Source: Hydrogenovibrio sp. SC-1 (GTDB lineage Bacteria > Pseudomonadota > Gammaproteobacteria > Thiomicrospirales > Thiomicrospiraceae). From it: a stretch of 64,000 nt of DNA. Of the stretch, positions 9,835-19,169 are shown one piece after another. The stretch is taken from NCBI RefSeq assembly GCF_002848135.1, contig NZ_PKGB01000007.1, positions 62,001-126,000 of the forward strand. The letters are read 5' to 3'. The notes under the pieces are model-generated. The model was given only the letters and a program-made list of their open reading frames with translations, was not told the DNA's origin and ran no database searches. Every line of letters starts with the position of its first letter. The stretch's first letter is position 1. The translations under genes and the position numbers were made by a program.

Positions 9835-10692
9835 TTAAGGTGTAAATTGGTGGGTAATCTCCTGAATACGAGCACGCCAATAGGGTTTATTGCCCTCGGG
9901 CAGTTGCCAAGCGACTTCGCCAGACAAGGGAATCAGCATGCCGTTTCGCCATTGATAATCCCAAAATCGGCCCTGCCAGGGTGTGGCAACTTGTTGACCG
10001 TTTATTTCTCGATAACGATTGGCTGCGCTAACGGTTTCAATTAGATCGTTTTCATTAAAGCTATAAACCAATGTGACTTCCGTCTCGCCTTGTTTTAAGG
10101 TGGCTTGAGCTTGATGCGCATCAATTGCCTGCCAATGAACGCCTTCACTGGGCAGTAATGCCGTTGGATACCAAGCCGCTTCAGCTAGATACCGCATTAA
10201 TTCGCCTTGATTCAATTCTGGGGTTGAGGGGGCTGACATAACGGTTATGCCGCCCCATAGTTTAGCCGTTAAAAGGCCTTTTCCAGTGATATAGCCATCA
10301 CGAACAAAGAAGTTTATTCCAGGCAAAAACCGAATGCGAGCATCCCATAAAAAGCCAGGGTTCTGAACTGAAATCCATTGCTCCGATTGGAAAGGTTTCC
10401 AGTTGTCGACAGCTTCGCCCATATTGAATTGGCCATCATGGCTAAGTTTGACTGAGGTCACTATCGGTTGTCGCGGTTTGAGGACTTTATTGAAATACCG
10501 TTTAACGGGTGCGGGTAATGCTTCGAGTTGCTTCGGATCAAATTGATCATGGTCAAAATCGGTATTGGAGAGTGAGAGCTGATCAAGCAAACGTTGATGT
10601 TGAAATTGCCACTGATAAGGTGCCCAGAAGTAAGCAAATATCCATAACAAGCATAAAAAGACAAGTAACAAACTAGTGATTTTAAGTGTCAT
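9835..10692 (-). CDS. Membrane-anchored protein of unknown function (DUF6544/DUF6920-like)
   Basis: 285 residues. One N-terminal hydrophobic segment (about 5-25) is followed by a mostly beta-strand-like soluble part. Residues ~57-75 contain LEALPAPVKRYFNKVL, which resembles the LPxPVxRYL block of the DUF6544/DUF6920 group; many Trp residues follow (WDARIRFLPG, WGGITVM, WYPTALLPSEGVHW). Topology suggests an anchored periplasmic domain. I do not recognise a function. It stands alone between a chemoreceptor and hsp20, transcribed leftwards. The family name is from memory of the motif. Confidence 0.6.
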   Translation of the reverse strand: MTLKITSLLLVFLCLLWIFAYFWAPYQWQFQHQRLLDQLSLSNTDFDHDQFDPKQLEALPAPVKRYFNKVLKPRQPIVTSVKLSHDGQFNMGEAVDNWKPFQSEQWISVQNPGFLWDARIRFLPGINFFVRDGYITGKGLLTAKLWGGITVMSAPSTPELNQGELMRYLAEAAWYPTALLPSEGVHWQAIDAHQAQATLKQGETEVTLVYSFNENDLIETVSAANRYREINGQQVATPWQGRFWDYQWRNGMLIPLSGEVAWQLPEGNKPYWRARIQEITHQFTP

Positions 10693-10822
10693 ATCGGGGT
10701 GCCTTTATAAGATATGCCATGCTAGCTTAAATCGTCATGAGATGAATTTCAAATTGAATCGCTTGCTGATATAAAAAAGCCACCGCAAGGGTGGCTTAAT
10801 TCACAGGAGAGGTAAGATGATG

Positions 10823-11248
10823 TTATTTCACCTGTATCATTTTGCTGGGTGTACGCTCTTTTTTAGGAAGCACTACTTCTAAAACCCCATTTTCGCAACT
10901 GGCATCCACATTTTCAGCATCGACATCTTCTGGCAAGGTGAAGCTGCGTTCAAATTTTCCATAGCTACTTTCAATGCGATGATAGTTGTCTTCTGAGACC
11001 TCTTCTTTGGTCTTGCGTTCGCCAGAGATAGTCAAACGGTTTTCTTTGACTTCAACATGAATATCTTCCTTGTTGACGCCGGGTAAATCCACTTCTATGT
11101 GATAGGCATAATCGCCTTCGCGAGTGTTGACAGTCGGTGTAAAAGCAGCCACATTGGCCGTGGTCGATTTTGGAGATATTTGTGCTAAACGGTTTTCGAT
11201 GTCCCTGAGTTCTTTAAAGGGTTCTAAGCTTCTTAAAAATAAACTCAT
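10823..11248 (-). CDS. Hsp20/alpha-crystallin small heat-shock protein
   Basis: 141 residues from the ATG at 11248, chosen because GGAGGG lies seven bases upstream; another ATG at 11263 overlaps that ribosome site. The alpha-crystallin domain (about 45-135) has YHIEVDLPGVNKEDI, RIESSYGKFERSFTLP and ENGVLEVVLPK, and the tail ends KMIQVK, offering an I-x-V-like motif for oligomer contacts. It holds unfolding proteins in an ATP-independent way. A sigma-32-like promoter lies upstream. Confidence 0.92.
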   Translation of the reverse strand: MSLFLRSLEPFKELRDIENRLAQISPKSTTANVAAFTPTVNTREGDYAYHIEVDLPGVNKEDIHVEVKENRLTISGERKTKEEVSEDNYHRIESSYGKFERSFTLPEDVDAENVDASCENGVLEVVLPKKERTPSKMIQVK

Positions 11249-11294
11249 TTTAAATCCCTCCATGGGTTGGTTTACTAACGGGTTTAACAGTTTA

Positions 11295-11323
11295 ATTTTG
11301 AGGCGTGATTTGAAAAATTCAAG
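11295..11323 (-). promoter_or_regulatory. Candidate heat-shock (sigma-32) promoter of hsp20
   Basis: Reading leftwards, CTTGAA (11323-11318) is a perfect sigma-32 -35. After 14 bases comes CCTCAAAAT (11303-11295), a partial match to the CCCCATnT -10. It is correctly placed about 50 bases ahead of the hsp20 start. Confidence 0.5.
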
Positions 11324-11348
11324 GGAGGGGGGAAGAAATTTTATATTT

Positions 11349-11368
11349 TTTCACCAGGCCTGGTGAAA
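11349..11368. terminator. 20-base perfect palindrome with CCAGGCCTGG core
   Basis: Ten-base arms TTTCACCAGG/CCTGGTGAAA centred on an exact decamer copy (11354-11363). It lies between the carbonic anhydrase gene and hsp20, both read leftwards, and could end the former transcript. There is no loop other than what strain opens at the centre, and the flanks are A/T rich. Confidence 0.5.
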
Positions 11369-11383
11369 TTTTGAAAATTTCCC

Positions 11384-11403
11384 TGCCCAGTACTGACTGG
11401 GCA
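11384..11403 (-). terminator. Hairpin downstream of the carbonic anhydrase gene
   Basis: Arms TGCCCAGT and ACTGGGCA with a four-base loop, starting 18 bases past the carbonic anhydrase stop. Downstream on the minus strand the sequence is AGGGAAATTTTC, a poor T-run. It may work together with the next palindrome. Confidence 0.45.
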
Positions 11404-11421
11404 AAGGAAAAGGATGTCAGC

Positions 11422-12261
11422 TTATTGTGCTGCAGTGGTATCTTGAATCAATACGTGTTTGTCGATTGCATTAACTGGACGGTTATTACCATCAAAGTAC
11501 TCTTTAAGTGCAGTAATTTGAGCGTCAGTAACATCAATCGCAGAGGTCATTACGTGCCACTTAACATTTTCGCTACAAGGTGGAGTCGTTAAAGACCCCG
11601 TGTAACGGTAAGTTGCTCTTGAGCCAGCAGCCGGAAGCAGGTCGTTAAAGTCAATGGCACTGGTTAGATTCACTTCAGAATATTCATGCCCTTTTGTTTC
11701 AGCAAACTGGGTGATTAATGAAGCATAGCCAGCATTTTCAGTTGATGCACCGCCATTTAGTAAGATCCCAACAACCGCTAAAGAATCATCATCCGCTTGG
11801 TGAACAATATGGAATTCGGCATCAGCCAATTTGCCATCCACTTCGTGCTCACTGGGTGAATGGAAATGCACTTGTAAAACCTTATAGGTTTTTCCATCAA
11901 CCGTGATTGAACTGGTTGCTGTATCAGACGCGTTCACTTGGACCGTGTGACCATTATTGATAACCGTATCAGTATTATTTGTATAGTTAAAAGTGATATT
12001 GGTTAGGGCTTGTTGATCCGCAGCCGTTAAGTTGATAGGCGATTGCGTGGTTCCTGTACCACAGGTTGGGTATAAAGTCCCGTCATGACCAATTAAATCT
12101 CCCCAGTAAGTTGGCCCGTTCCAGCCTTCGTAACTCCATGTTGAAGTATGTGTTGCATGACCATCAGCTGCAGCGTCAGTGGTGCTTGAGCTTGAAGTAC
12201 CACCACATGCGGTCAAACCAAACATGGCAACAAATAAAGGGGATAAATACATTTTTTTCAT
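11422..12261 (-). CDS. Alpha-class carbonic anhydrase, predicted lipoprotein
   Basis: 279 residues. The N-terminus is a lipoprotein signal with lipobox LTAC (Cys19), then a Ser/Thr-rich linker. The alpha-CA fold shows QSPINLT, the zinc ligands in VLQVHFHSPSEHEVDG and AEFHIVHQ, and YTGSLTTPPCSE. It interconverts CO2 and bicarbonate. Anchoring at Cys19 would place it on the periplasmic face of a membrane. Exported alpha-type carbonic anhydrases are known in Hydrogenovibrio/Thiomicrospira, so this fits carbon supply in an autotroph. It is monocistronic, with about 260 bases upstream that hold no gene. Confidence 0.92.
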   Translation of the reverse strand: MKKMYLSPLFVAMFGLTACGGTSSSSTTDAAADGHATHTSTWSYEGWNGPTYWGDLIGHDGTLYPTCGTGTTQSPINLTAADQQALTNITFNYTNNTDTVINNGHTVQVNASDTATSSITVDGKTYKVLQVHFHSPSEHEVDGKLADAEFHIVHQADDDSLAVVGILLNGGASTENAGYASLITQFAETKGHEYSEVNLTSAIDFNDLLPAAGSRATYRYTGSLTTPPCSENVKWHVMTSAIDVTDAQITALKEYFDGNNRPVNAIDKHVLIQDTTAAQ

Positions 12262-12521
12262 AGATCTCTCGCTATTTAATGATTGATGTTTTTGAAATGA
12301 TGTTATTTATATATTTGGTCTAGCGCCAATAATATAAGTCGATTCATTATGCGTAACGAAGGATAATTATCAAACAAAAAAAATTTATCAGGGGTATCAA
12401 TAATCACTAATTACGTGTGGAATTATATCCTTGGAAAAATAAGGGAATGGTGTTGAGAGGGCGTTTCCATAGGAACCGCTACACCGACTAGAAAGGTATG
12501 TAACGGTTTGCATTGGGTGTT

Positions 12522-13010
12522 TTAGTGATGATGTTCGTGGTCGTGACTATGGTTCATTTCATCCATTTTCATCATAGAGCGGCTTTTGGCGCTAATGGTT
12601 TTGGTTGAGCCATCTTCAAATTTTAACTCGATTTGAATGTGCTGGCCTTCTTGGATAGGCGCATTTAGCCCAATTAACATAATGTGAAATCCGCCCGGTT
12701 GCAATTTGACTTCTTGATCTGCAGGAAGGTCGATTTGTGAGACCTGACGCATTTTCATGACACCATTATCATTGATATGGGTGTGCAATTCGGTTGTTTG
12801 GTTAATGGTCGTTTTTGCTGAAACCAGTGCGTGATCATCATTAGATTCGTTTTCCAATTCCATAAAGGCAGCGGTCGCTAGTGCATTTGGCGGTGCGATT
12901 CTGACATAAGCATCATCCACTTCAATGGCATCAGCCGCGGTTTGGGCATGTGCGGAAAAGTGAGCGAGTAAGAGTAGGCTAGAGCACAGCCAAATGGAAA
13001 GTTTTTTCAT
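12522..13010 (-). CDS. Periplasmic copper chaperone, PCuAC family
   Basis: 162 residues with a signal peptide ending at about AHA (20-22). The PCuAC Cu(I) site is visible: THINDNGVMKMRQV gives His and Met ligands, and LQPGGFHIMLIGL gives the later HxM. The tail MKMDEMNHSHDHEHHH is a His/Met-rich extension seen in several homologues that can bind Cu(II). Such proteins hand copper to the CuA centre of cytochrome oxidase, often with Sco. No Sco gene is adjacent here. The copper ATPase gene is 10 kb away. Confidence 0.9.
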   Translation of the reverse strand: MKKLSIWLCSSLLLLAHFSAHAQTAADAIEVDDAYVRIAPPNALATAAFMELENESNDDHALVSAKTTINQTTELHTHINDNGVMKMRQVSQIDLPADQEVKLQPGGFHIMLIGLNAPIQEGQHIQIELKFEDGSTKTISAKSRSMMKMDEMNHSHDHEHHH

Positions 13011-13132
13011 AATGTGTTCCTTATGTAAGCAAGAAGGTTGGATGGAAATTCACCCGTAAAGATTTTGCTCGATTTTTAGGAATTAATCAATCTCTGAATG
13101 CTTGAGAAATGACGGCGTATGTTCGGTTTGCA

Positions 13133-14875
13133 TTATGCAGTCTTCAGCGTTGTGGCATTGTTTTTCAAATAACGGGCTTGTTTTTTGGGTTTGATTTTAT
13201 CAATTTCGATTAGGATCAAGCTATCGATGCAATCATTAAAGTCAGGATCAACGCTAAAATCAATAAAACGACAACCACCCGGTTCGCAGAGATCGGCGTA
13301 TTGTTTAAATAAGGTTGGCACTTTGACGCCTTCTTCAGACAAGAGAATATTTAGCTTTTTGTAGCTGGTGTTGTAATCCTCATCAAAATCTTGCTCGGCA
13401 ATGGCTTTGATTTCTGGGCTGGGAATAAACGGGCGTTTGCCGATGGCCAAATCCTGTTTTGAGCCCATTTGCGTTTGGAAAAAGGCAACAATCAGTTCTT
13501 TTGCTCGGGTAGGGAAGGCATCCGATAAGCTGACAGGGCCAAACAGGTATGTCGTTTCGGGATGACGATTGACATAAGCCCCAATGCCATACCAGAGATA
13601 GTCTAAGCTACGTTTTCCCCAATAACGGGGTTGCACAAAACTTCTGCCAAGTTCTAACGCATTGTTTAGATAAGGCGTCATTTCGGGTTTTAAAGTGAAA
13701 AGGGTACTGGTATACAGTCCAGAAAGCCCTTTTTCTTCGACAATCTTACGACAGTCACCCAACCGATAAGCACCTACAATTTCTAAATCTTCTTCATCCC
13801 ACAACACCAGATGGCGATAACTGGCGTCATACTTATCTAAATCAAACGCATCGCCTGTGCCTTCTTCAACCGTGCGAAAAGTCAATTCTCGTAGACGGCC
13901 AATCTCTTGCATCACTGCGGAATCGGCTTCATAATCGAATAGGAATATTTTTTTGCCATCTGCTGTTTCACCGAGTAATTCGCCATTTTTTAGGTCCTTC
14001 TTCAGAGCGGTTCGATTAACAGGGTGCGCTAGGGTATTTTCGGTTTTAAAGACAAAATTTTCAGCCGCCACCTGAGGATCATTGAGACGATAAATGTGTT
14101 TGCGGAAATATTTGGCCATTTTAGGATAGGGCCAATTGCAGTCTGCTAACGATTTCCACGGCACCAGTGCGCCGACATGAAACGCAACTTGCTGATTTTT
14201 TTTATTAAACATCTCTTGAACGAGCATCAAGGTGCCTAGTGGTTTATACAGAGTGGAGAGTCCATAAAATAATATAGAGTTACGTGCATCAATATAGATA
14301 GGCAAAATGGGAGACTGTGTTTTTTTAGCCAGTTTTAAAAACCCATGTTTCCATTGGCTATCTCGCACGCCATTGGGTCGAATACGCGATACCTCGCCAG
14401 CCGGAAAAATAATGACGGCTTCTTCGTTTTCCAATGCGGCAATCATCGCTTTAAAATGCGCTTTGTGATTGGCTTTGGAAGACATATTGTCAACACTTAA
14501 AAAGAGCGATTGAAATGGTTCAACATGGCTTAACAATTCATTGGCGACAATGCGCACATCTGGTCGAATGCTTCTGATCATCTTAAGGAGAGCCAGTCCA
14601 TCTAAAGAACCGATGGGGTGGTTAGCAACCATAATGACTCTGCCTTCAGAAGGGATAGCATCTAAAGCACGATGGTTAACCTGGTAACTAAAGTTGAAGT
14701 GATTCAGACACTTATCTAAAAACGCAAAACCACGAAGATGTTGATTTTCTTCAATGAATTGATTGATTTCCTTTTCGTATGTGAGTTTTTGTAAGAATTG
14801 AATTAACTTCTTACCCCCCGGCTTGGAGGGGAAATCGGGGTATTTTTCAAGAATAGTCTTTTGAATATCTAACAT
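13133..14875 (-). CDS. OlsF-like bifunctional acyltransferase (ornithine lipid type)
   Basis: 580 residues from the ATG at 14875; an upstream in-frame start at 14983 would add 36 residues unlike the family. The N-terminal half is a PlsC/LPLAT domain with NHPIGSLDG (the HX4D motif) and FPAGEVSR. The C-terminal half is a GNAT-like N-acyltransferase of the OlsB/hemolysin type, with FRTVEEGTGDAFDLDKYD and LELGRSFVQPRYWGK. This order and length match OlsF of Serratia, which makes ornithine lipids by acylating ornithine and then lyso-ornithine lipid. That activity is inference from the fusion. Many annotations call such proteins putative hemolysins. It lies 24 bases beyond the SNF2 gene stop region, on the same strand. 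Confidence 0.78.
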   Translation of the reverse strand: MLDIQKTILEKYPDFPSKPGGKKLIQFLQKLTYEKEINQFIEENQHLRGFAFLDKCLNHFNFSYQVNHRALDAIPSEGRVIMVANHPIGSLDGLALLKMIRSIRPDVRIVANELLSHVEPFQSLFLSVDNMSSKANHKAHFKAMIAALENEEAVIIFPAGEVSRIRPNGVRDSQWKHGFLKLAKKTQSPILPIYIDARNSILFYGLSTLYKPLGTLMLVQEMFNKKNQQVAFHVGALVPWKSLADCNWPYPKMAKYFRKHIYRLNDPQVAAENFVFKTENTLAHPVNRTALKKDLKNGELLGETADGKKIFLFDYEADSAVMQEIGRLRELTFRTVEEGTGDAFDLDKYDASYRHLVLWDEEDLEIVGAYRLGDCRKIVEEKGLSGLYTSTLFTLKPEMTPYLNNALELGRSFVQPRYWGKRSLDYLWYGIGAYVNRHPETTYLFGPVSLSDAFPTRAKELIVAFFQTQMGSKQDLAIGKRPFIPSPEIKAIAEQDFDEDYNTSYKKLNILLSEEGVKVPTLFKQYADLCEPGGCRFIDFSVDPDFNDCIDSLILIEIDKIKPKKQARYLKNNATTLKTA

Positions 14876-15007
14876 AACAGTCAATCCATCATAACAAGTG
14901 CGCTTATTATGACGACTGAAGTTGACTAGCAGATGACAGCCGGATGAGCAGAATATGACAAGTTTGTCACCAAAAAATGACAAGCGCCAGACAGCAAACG
15001 TATCTGG

Positions 15008-18000
15008 TTAAATGGGGGTGAGCAGGTTCAGTAGGTCTTGAGCTTGCAGGTGGATCTGTCCAGCCTCATCGCTTTGGTTTTGCTGATAGAGTTGATCTTG
15101 CAAGGCTTGCTTATTGGCTTGCATTTGTAAAATCTTTTGCTCAATCGTATTGGCAACCACTAATTTATAGACAAACACTTCCTTATTTTGACCGATTCGA
15201 TAGGCGCGATCCGTTGCTTGGTTTTCAACCGCCGGATTCCACCAAGGGTCATAATGAATTACCGTATCGGCTTCGGTTAAATTGAGCCCAACCCCACCGG
15301 CTTTAAGGCTAATTAAAAAGATAGAGACGTCACCGTCTTTAAAGCGATTTATCGCTTCTTCACGTTTGTGGGTTTGGCCTGTGAGCAGGCTATATTCGAT
15401 TTTGTGCTTGTTCAGTTCGGAAGCAATGCGTTTTAGCATCTCAGCAAATTGTGAAAAGATAATGACACGGTGTTGGCCTTCTAATAACTCAGTGAGCAGA
15501 TCCATCAGTAATTCAAGTTTGGCAGAGTGTTTAACCTGTTTGGCCGCGTCAATTTTAACTAGGCCTGGGTCACAGCACACTTGACGCAGTTTGAGTAAAG
15601 CATCTAGCAAAGTAATTTGCGATTGTGCCAACCCCTTTTCCGCAACCGCTTGGCGAACCTTGTCTTCCATGGTTAAGCGGATGGTTTCATATAGGTTGGC
15701 TTGGTCTTGTTCAAATTCGACCGTTTTAATAATCTCGGTTTTATCAGGCAGCTCCTTGACGACCTGATGTTTGGTGCGTCTGAGTAAGAAAGGCGCCACC
15801 TTTTGGTTCAGCTGTGACTGTATTCCTGGTGTCCGGTCAATTTCAATGGGCTTTTGATAGTGCGCTTTAAACTGTTTGAGGTTGCCTAAAAACCCTGGCA
15901 TTAAAAAGTTAAAAATCGACCAAAGTTCGCCTAAATGATTTTCTACAGGCGTGCCTGTTAAGCACAGGCGATGGCGGCTTTTGAGCGACTGTAAGCCGAG
16001 ATAAAGCTTGGTGCGGGGGTTTTTGATTTTCTGCGCTTCATCAAGGATGAGGTACTCAAATTCAAATTCACTGAGGAGGTCTTCATCTCGCTGAACTAGT
16101 GGATAACTCGTCAAAACAATATCGGCTGATTTAATCTGTTCAAATTGACTAAACCGTTCTGAGCCATGCAAGGCTAAGAGGTTTAAATCGGGGGTGAATT
16201 GCTGTGCTTCTCGTTTCCAATTACCAATCAATGATGTGGGCACAATCAGCAAAATCGGCTGATTTAAATGACCGTTTTCTTTTAAAGTTAAACACCAGCT
16301 CAATGTTTGTACGGTTTTGCCCAGCCCCATATCATCGGCGAGAATGCCATTAAAACCATGTTGGTGTAAAAAATGAAGCCAATCCAAGCCAAATTGTTGA
16401 TAAGGGCGAAGGGTCGCTTTCAGTCCTTTGGGGGGCTTCGTGGCGGTGATGCCTTTAAAATCGTTCAGTTTTTGTGCCAGTGCCAGGCTGTCCTGAGCGC
16501 CAATCCATTCTAAGGACGTATCGGCTAATCCTGCAACCAAGTGGGCATCAAAAGGGGTTAAGTGCAGCTTGTCGGTTACGGGCCGGCCTTGATAAAGTTG
16601 GATAAGGCTATTGAATAGCGGGGAGAGTTGTGACTTTTCAAATTGCAAAACAGTTTGGTCATTGCTGATAAAGTGCAGCTGGTCAGGCATATCATCACTG
16701 CTTTGATAGCTTGTGAGTAGCTTTTGTAGAATAGGTGCCATTGGCATGACTTGGTCGCCGAGGGTCATATTAAAGCTGAGTTCAAACCAATCTGAGTGGG
16801 TTTTGGAATGCACTTGAATATGATCAATTTTAACGATGTCGACTTGATGGTCGTCAAAGCCAGAGAGAAGCCAGCCTTGCGCTTCTAAATCTGGCAAGGC
16901 TTGTTGTAAGGCAATATAGTTATCTAATCCTTCAGCCTTATCGGTGCTGCCCGCTTTGAGTTGAAAGAGTGTCGCTTGAGATGGTGGATCAACTTGCTCT
17001 GGTGCCATCGCCGAGAGCCACGGCAACAGCTGGCTTAAGGCCGCATCCTCCAAGGTTAAATTGCGATGCACTATGACTTTCTTTCCTTGATGACGTTCTT
17101 GAATAATGGCTTGACGCGGTTCAGGGTTGAGATAAAAATCGCCATATTTGAAGACAAAGTGAAAAACAGGATTCGGTAGCGGTTGAATCATTTCTAGGTA
17201 AGGCGTTGGCAAAGTATGGATTTCTCGCGTTTCCAAACCGGGAATTTTGGGCAGTGACACTGTTTTGCTGGTCTGTGGAAGGAGCATTTGTTCCTGTTCA
17301 ATGCGCTCCATTAATTGTCCCAGTTGCTGAGTATTGGCAAACGGCATCTTTAAAAGTTGTTCCAGCGTTTGAGTGGAAACCGGGCAATCGACTGCCTGCG
17401 CACGATGTTGCTTAATATCAATTAAAATAGGGGGTTCACTGAGTATTAAAAAATGCTGATCGGGTATCGAAACCGTTAATTTCGCTTGTTGTTCTTTATC
17501 GGAGGTATAACCGAGTTCAAGCGGATAGCTGTCTGGGTGCCATCTCAAGGGTTGGGGTTGGTTTTGGAAATAGCTTTCCCCTTTTTCAATCATCATTTTG
17601 GCCAGTAAAAAACCCGCAGAACCTTGAAGTCGGATATGGCTGGGGTTCCAAAAATGTTCGGCACACAGTCGCATTAATTCTGCGATAGCACGATATTCCA
17701 TCGGCATCACGCCACGATCAATGCGGTTAATAAAAGTTTCAGAACGGTAAGGCTTGGGTTTGGCTAACTTTCCTTTGGGCGTATAGTGATGACGCAGAAT
17801 TTCAATTTGGTTTCCACGAAGATGCGTGGGACTATAAAAACCTTCTTCGCCGTTAAAAAGGTGAAAACTAAACCATTCTTCGCGTTGATCTGGCAAGGTG
17901 CTAACCGCATTTAATGACTGCCACCAACTGTCAAATTGATTATGCGTCTTGGTTTGACTTTGGTCTTGTATATACTGAAAAATGACGGCGACAGCATGTT

Positions 18001-18268
18001 TGCAATTGATGTGAACGGGGCAGGTGCATTCACTGCGAATATGTGCGGTTTCTTCGTCTTCTATAATGGAAATGTCGGTTTGATAAATTTGTCCTCGACT
18101 GCCAATCACTTCTGCTTTTAATTGCAGCTGTCGATAACCCGCTTCTGGCGTTGACTGGCTGGCCTGATAGCGATTGGCCTTTCCTTCACGAAATAAGGCT
18201 TTCCCACGCGTAAGGCTTCCGGCATCAAAGGCATCGGTGATTTGGTGGAACGTGAGTTTAATCGACAT
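15008..18268 (-). CDS. SNF2-family helicase with N-terminal SWIM zinc finger
   Basis: 1086 residues. Residues ~75-95 hold a SWIM finger (SECTCPVHINCKHAVAV, CxCxnCxH). A long middle region of unknown fold follows. The C-terminal ~470 residues are a full SNF2 motor: LADDMGLGKTVQTL (Walker A), LDEAQKIKN (Walker B), CLTGTPVENHLGEL, then the helicase C domain with HYDPWWNPAVENQATDRAYRIGQ. Bacterial SNF2 proteins are DNA translocases, some acting on RNA polymerase or in repair. The substrate here is unknown. No defence genes surround it, so I do not assign it to a phage-defence system. Confidence 0.9.
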   Translation of the reverse strand: MSIKLTFHQITDAFDAGSLTRGKALFREGKANRYQASQSTPEAGYRQLQLKAEVIGSRGQIYQTDISIIEDEETAHIRSECTCPVHINCKHAVAVIFQYIQDQSQTKTHNQFDSWWQSLNAVSTLPDQREEWFSFHLFNGEEGFYSPTHLRGNQIEILRHHYTPKGKLAKPKPYRSETFINRIDRGVMPMEYRAIAELMRLCAEHFWNPSHIRLQGSAGFLLAKMMIEKGESYFQNQPQPLRWHPDSYPLELGYTSDKEQQAKLTVSIPDQHFLILSEPPILIDIKQHRAQAVDCPVSTQTLEQLLKMPFANTQQLGQLMERIEQEQMLLPQTSKTVSLPKIPGLETREIHTLPTPYLEMIQPLPNPVFHFVFKYGDFYLNPEPRQAIIQERHQGKKVIVHRNLTLEDAALSQLLPWLSAMAPEQVDPPSQATLFQLKAGSTDKAEGLDNYIALQQALPDLEAQGWLLSGFDDHQVDIVKIDHIQVHSKTHSDWFELSFNMTLGDQVMPMAPILQKLLTSYQSSDDMPDQLHFISNDQTVLQFEKSQLSPLFNSLIQLYQGRPVTDKLHLTPFDAHLVAGLADTSLEWIGAQDSLALAQKLNDFKGITATKPPKGLKATLRPYQQFGLDWLHFLHQHGFNGILADDMGLGKTVQTLSWCLTLKENGHLNQPILLIVPTSLIGNWKREAQQFTPDLNLLALHGSERFSQFEQIKSADIVLTSYPLVQRDEDLLSEFEFEYLILDEAQKIKNPRTKLYLGLQSLKSRHRLCLTGTPVENHLGELWSIFNFLMPGFLGNLKQFKAHYQKPIEIDRTPGIQSQLNQKVAPFLLRRTKHQVVKELPDKTEIIKTVEFEQDQANLYETIRLTMEDKVRQAVAEKGLAQSQITLLDALLKLRQVCCDPGLVKIDAAKQVKHSAKLELLMDLLTELLEGQHRVIIFSQFAEMLKRIASELNKHKIEYSLLTGQTHKREEAINRFKDGDVSIFLISLKAGGVGLNLTEADTVIHYDPWWNPAVENQATDRAYRIGQNKEVFVYKLVVANTIEQKILQMQANKQALQDQLYQQNQSDEAGQIHLQAQDLLNLLTPI

Positions 18269-18329
18269 AGGGTACAGTTTTTATTCGCTAGAAATTTAAC
18301 TAAAGCTTGTGATTATAGCTAAAAAACGC

Positions 18330-18339
18330 CCAGGCCTGG
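18330..18339. repeat. CCAGGCCTGG copy inside a terminator-like hairpin
   Basis: Exact decamer copy. Read leftwards it is GACCAGGCCTGGGCGTTTTTT, a short stem followed by six T, so it can end transcripts from the TetR gene before the SNF2 gene. Confidence 0.85.
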
Positions 18340-18470
18340 TCAAATTTCCTTGTTGAATGCGATCTGATTTTTCAAGATATTGGGTTGCAGAAAAAGCGAG
18401 GGTAAGCACGCTTGTCAGGCAGTATTGGGCAGTTTTGTGATAATTTCTGTCAAGGTCAATCCTCTGTAAA

Positions 18471-19046
18471 TTAATCGTTTTCTCTTATGATAGATTGTGC
18501 GCTTTTTTCGCATGCGGATAGTAAATTCTGGCGAGTCTGTTTGTCATTCAGTGAGTTAGCAACGGCGACGCCGCCAATCATCATTGCGGTTAGAGAAAGC
18601 ACTTTTTCACTATTAGGCGATTCAGACATTAGTTGCGCGATATAAATTAAAAGCCGCCTAAAAGCCTTGGTATAAGCATTACGAACTTCATCATTCTGAT
18701 GTGCTACATCGGATGTCAAAAAAGCTAGAGGGCATGGGACTTGCTCATCATTGAGGTGCGTTTCGCTAAGGTAGTTTTTGACTAGAACCTGTAAAAGGGC
18801 TTTTTCATTCAACACTTCATTAGGCATTTTAGCTCTGACACTTAGCGTTGCAGCTGAAGTAATGGCTTCAGCATAAAGCACCTCCTTGGAAGGAAAGTGG
18901 CTATAAAAGCTTCCGCGAGTTAATTGTGCCATTTTCATAATTTCATCTATCGACACATTATCGAATCCCTTAGTTGTAAAAAGCTGAGCAGCACTTTCGA
19001 CAATCCTTTGGCGTGTTTGTGGTTTTTTATTGGCCGGCCATCCCAT
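18471..19046 (-). CDS. TetR family transcriptional regulator
   Basis: 191 residues from the ATG at 19046, preceded by GAGAGGA. The N-terminal HTH domain is typical: RQRIVESAAQLFTTKGFDNV, then IDEIMKMAQLTRGSFYSHFPSKEVLY. The ligand domain ends with a segment like the TetR_C_6/YcdC types. It is divergent from the MAPEG gene, and an 8+8 inverted repeat sits between them, so it probably represses both. The ligand is unknown. Confidence 0.88.
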   Translation of the reverse strand: MGWPANKKPQTRQRIVESAAQLFTTKGFDNVSIDEIMKMAQLTRGSFYSHFPSKEVLYAEAITSAATLSVRAKMPNEVLNEKALLQVLVKNYLSETHLNDEQVPCPLAFLTSDVAHQNDEVRNAYTKAFRRLLIYIAQLMSESPNSEKVLSLTAMMIGGVAVANSLNDKQTRQNLLSACEKSAQSIIREND

Positions 19047-19093
19047 GTTATTTCCTCTCAATGTTGTTTTTCCATCTTATCTTACAAGACGTG

Positions 19094-19117
19094 ACAATAT
19101 GATCTTGAACATATTGT
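19094..19117. promoter_or_regulatory. Inverted repeat, likely TetR operator
   Basis: Arms ACAATATG (19094-19101) and CATATTGT (19110-19117) are perfect inverse copies around an 8-base spacer. The right arm overlaps a possible promoter for the MAPEG gene: TTGAAC (19105-19110), 16 bases, TAGACT (19127-19132). Size and position fit a TetR dimer or double-dimer site. Confidence 0.65.
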
Positions 19118-19169
19118 GGATTGAAATAGACTTCATTGGTGTGTTTTTAATTTAAAAGGATAACCTAAG

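Noticed and set aside
15561-15568. Extra partial copies of the decamer (AGGCCTGG here and at 48138)
   Set aside because: Only eight of ten bases match, which is expected by chance now and then. They were not counted.
15008-18268. SWIM-SNF2 helicase as part of a phage-defence system (DISARM or similar)
   Set aside because: No methyltransferase, DUF1998, PLD or nuclease gene is adjacent; neighbours are lipid and regulator genes.
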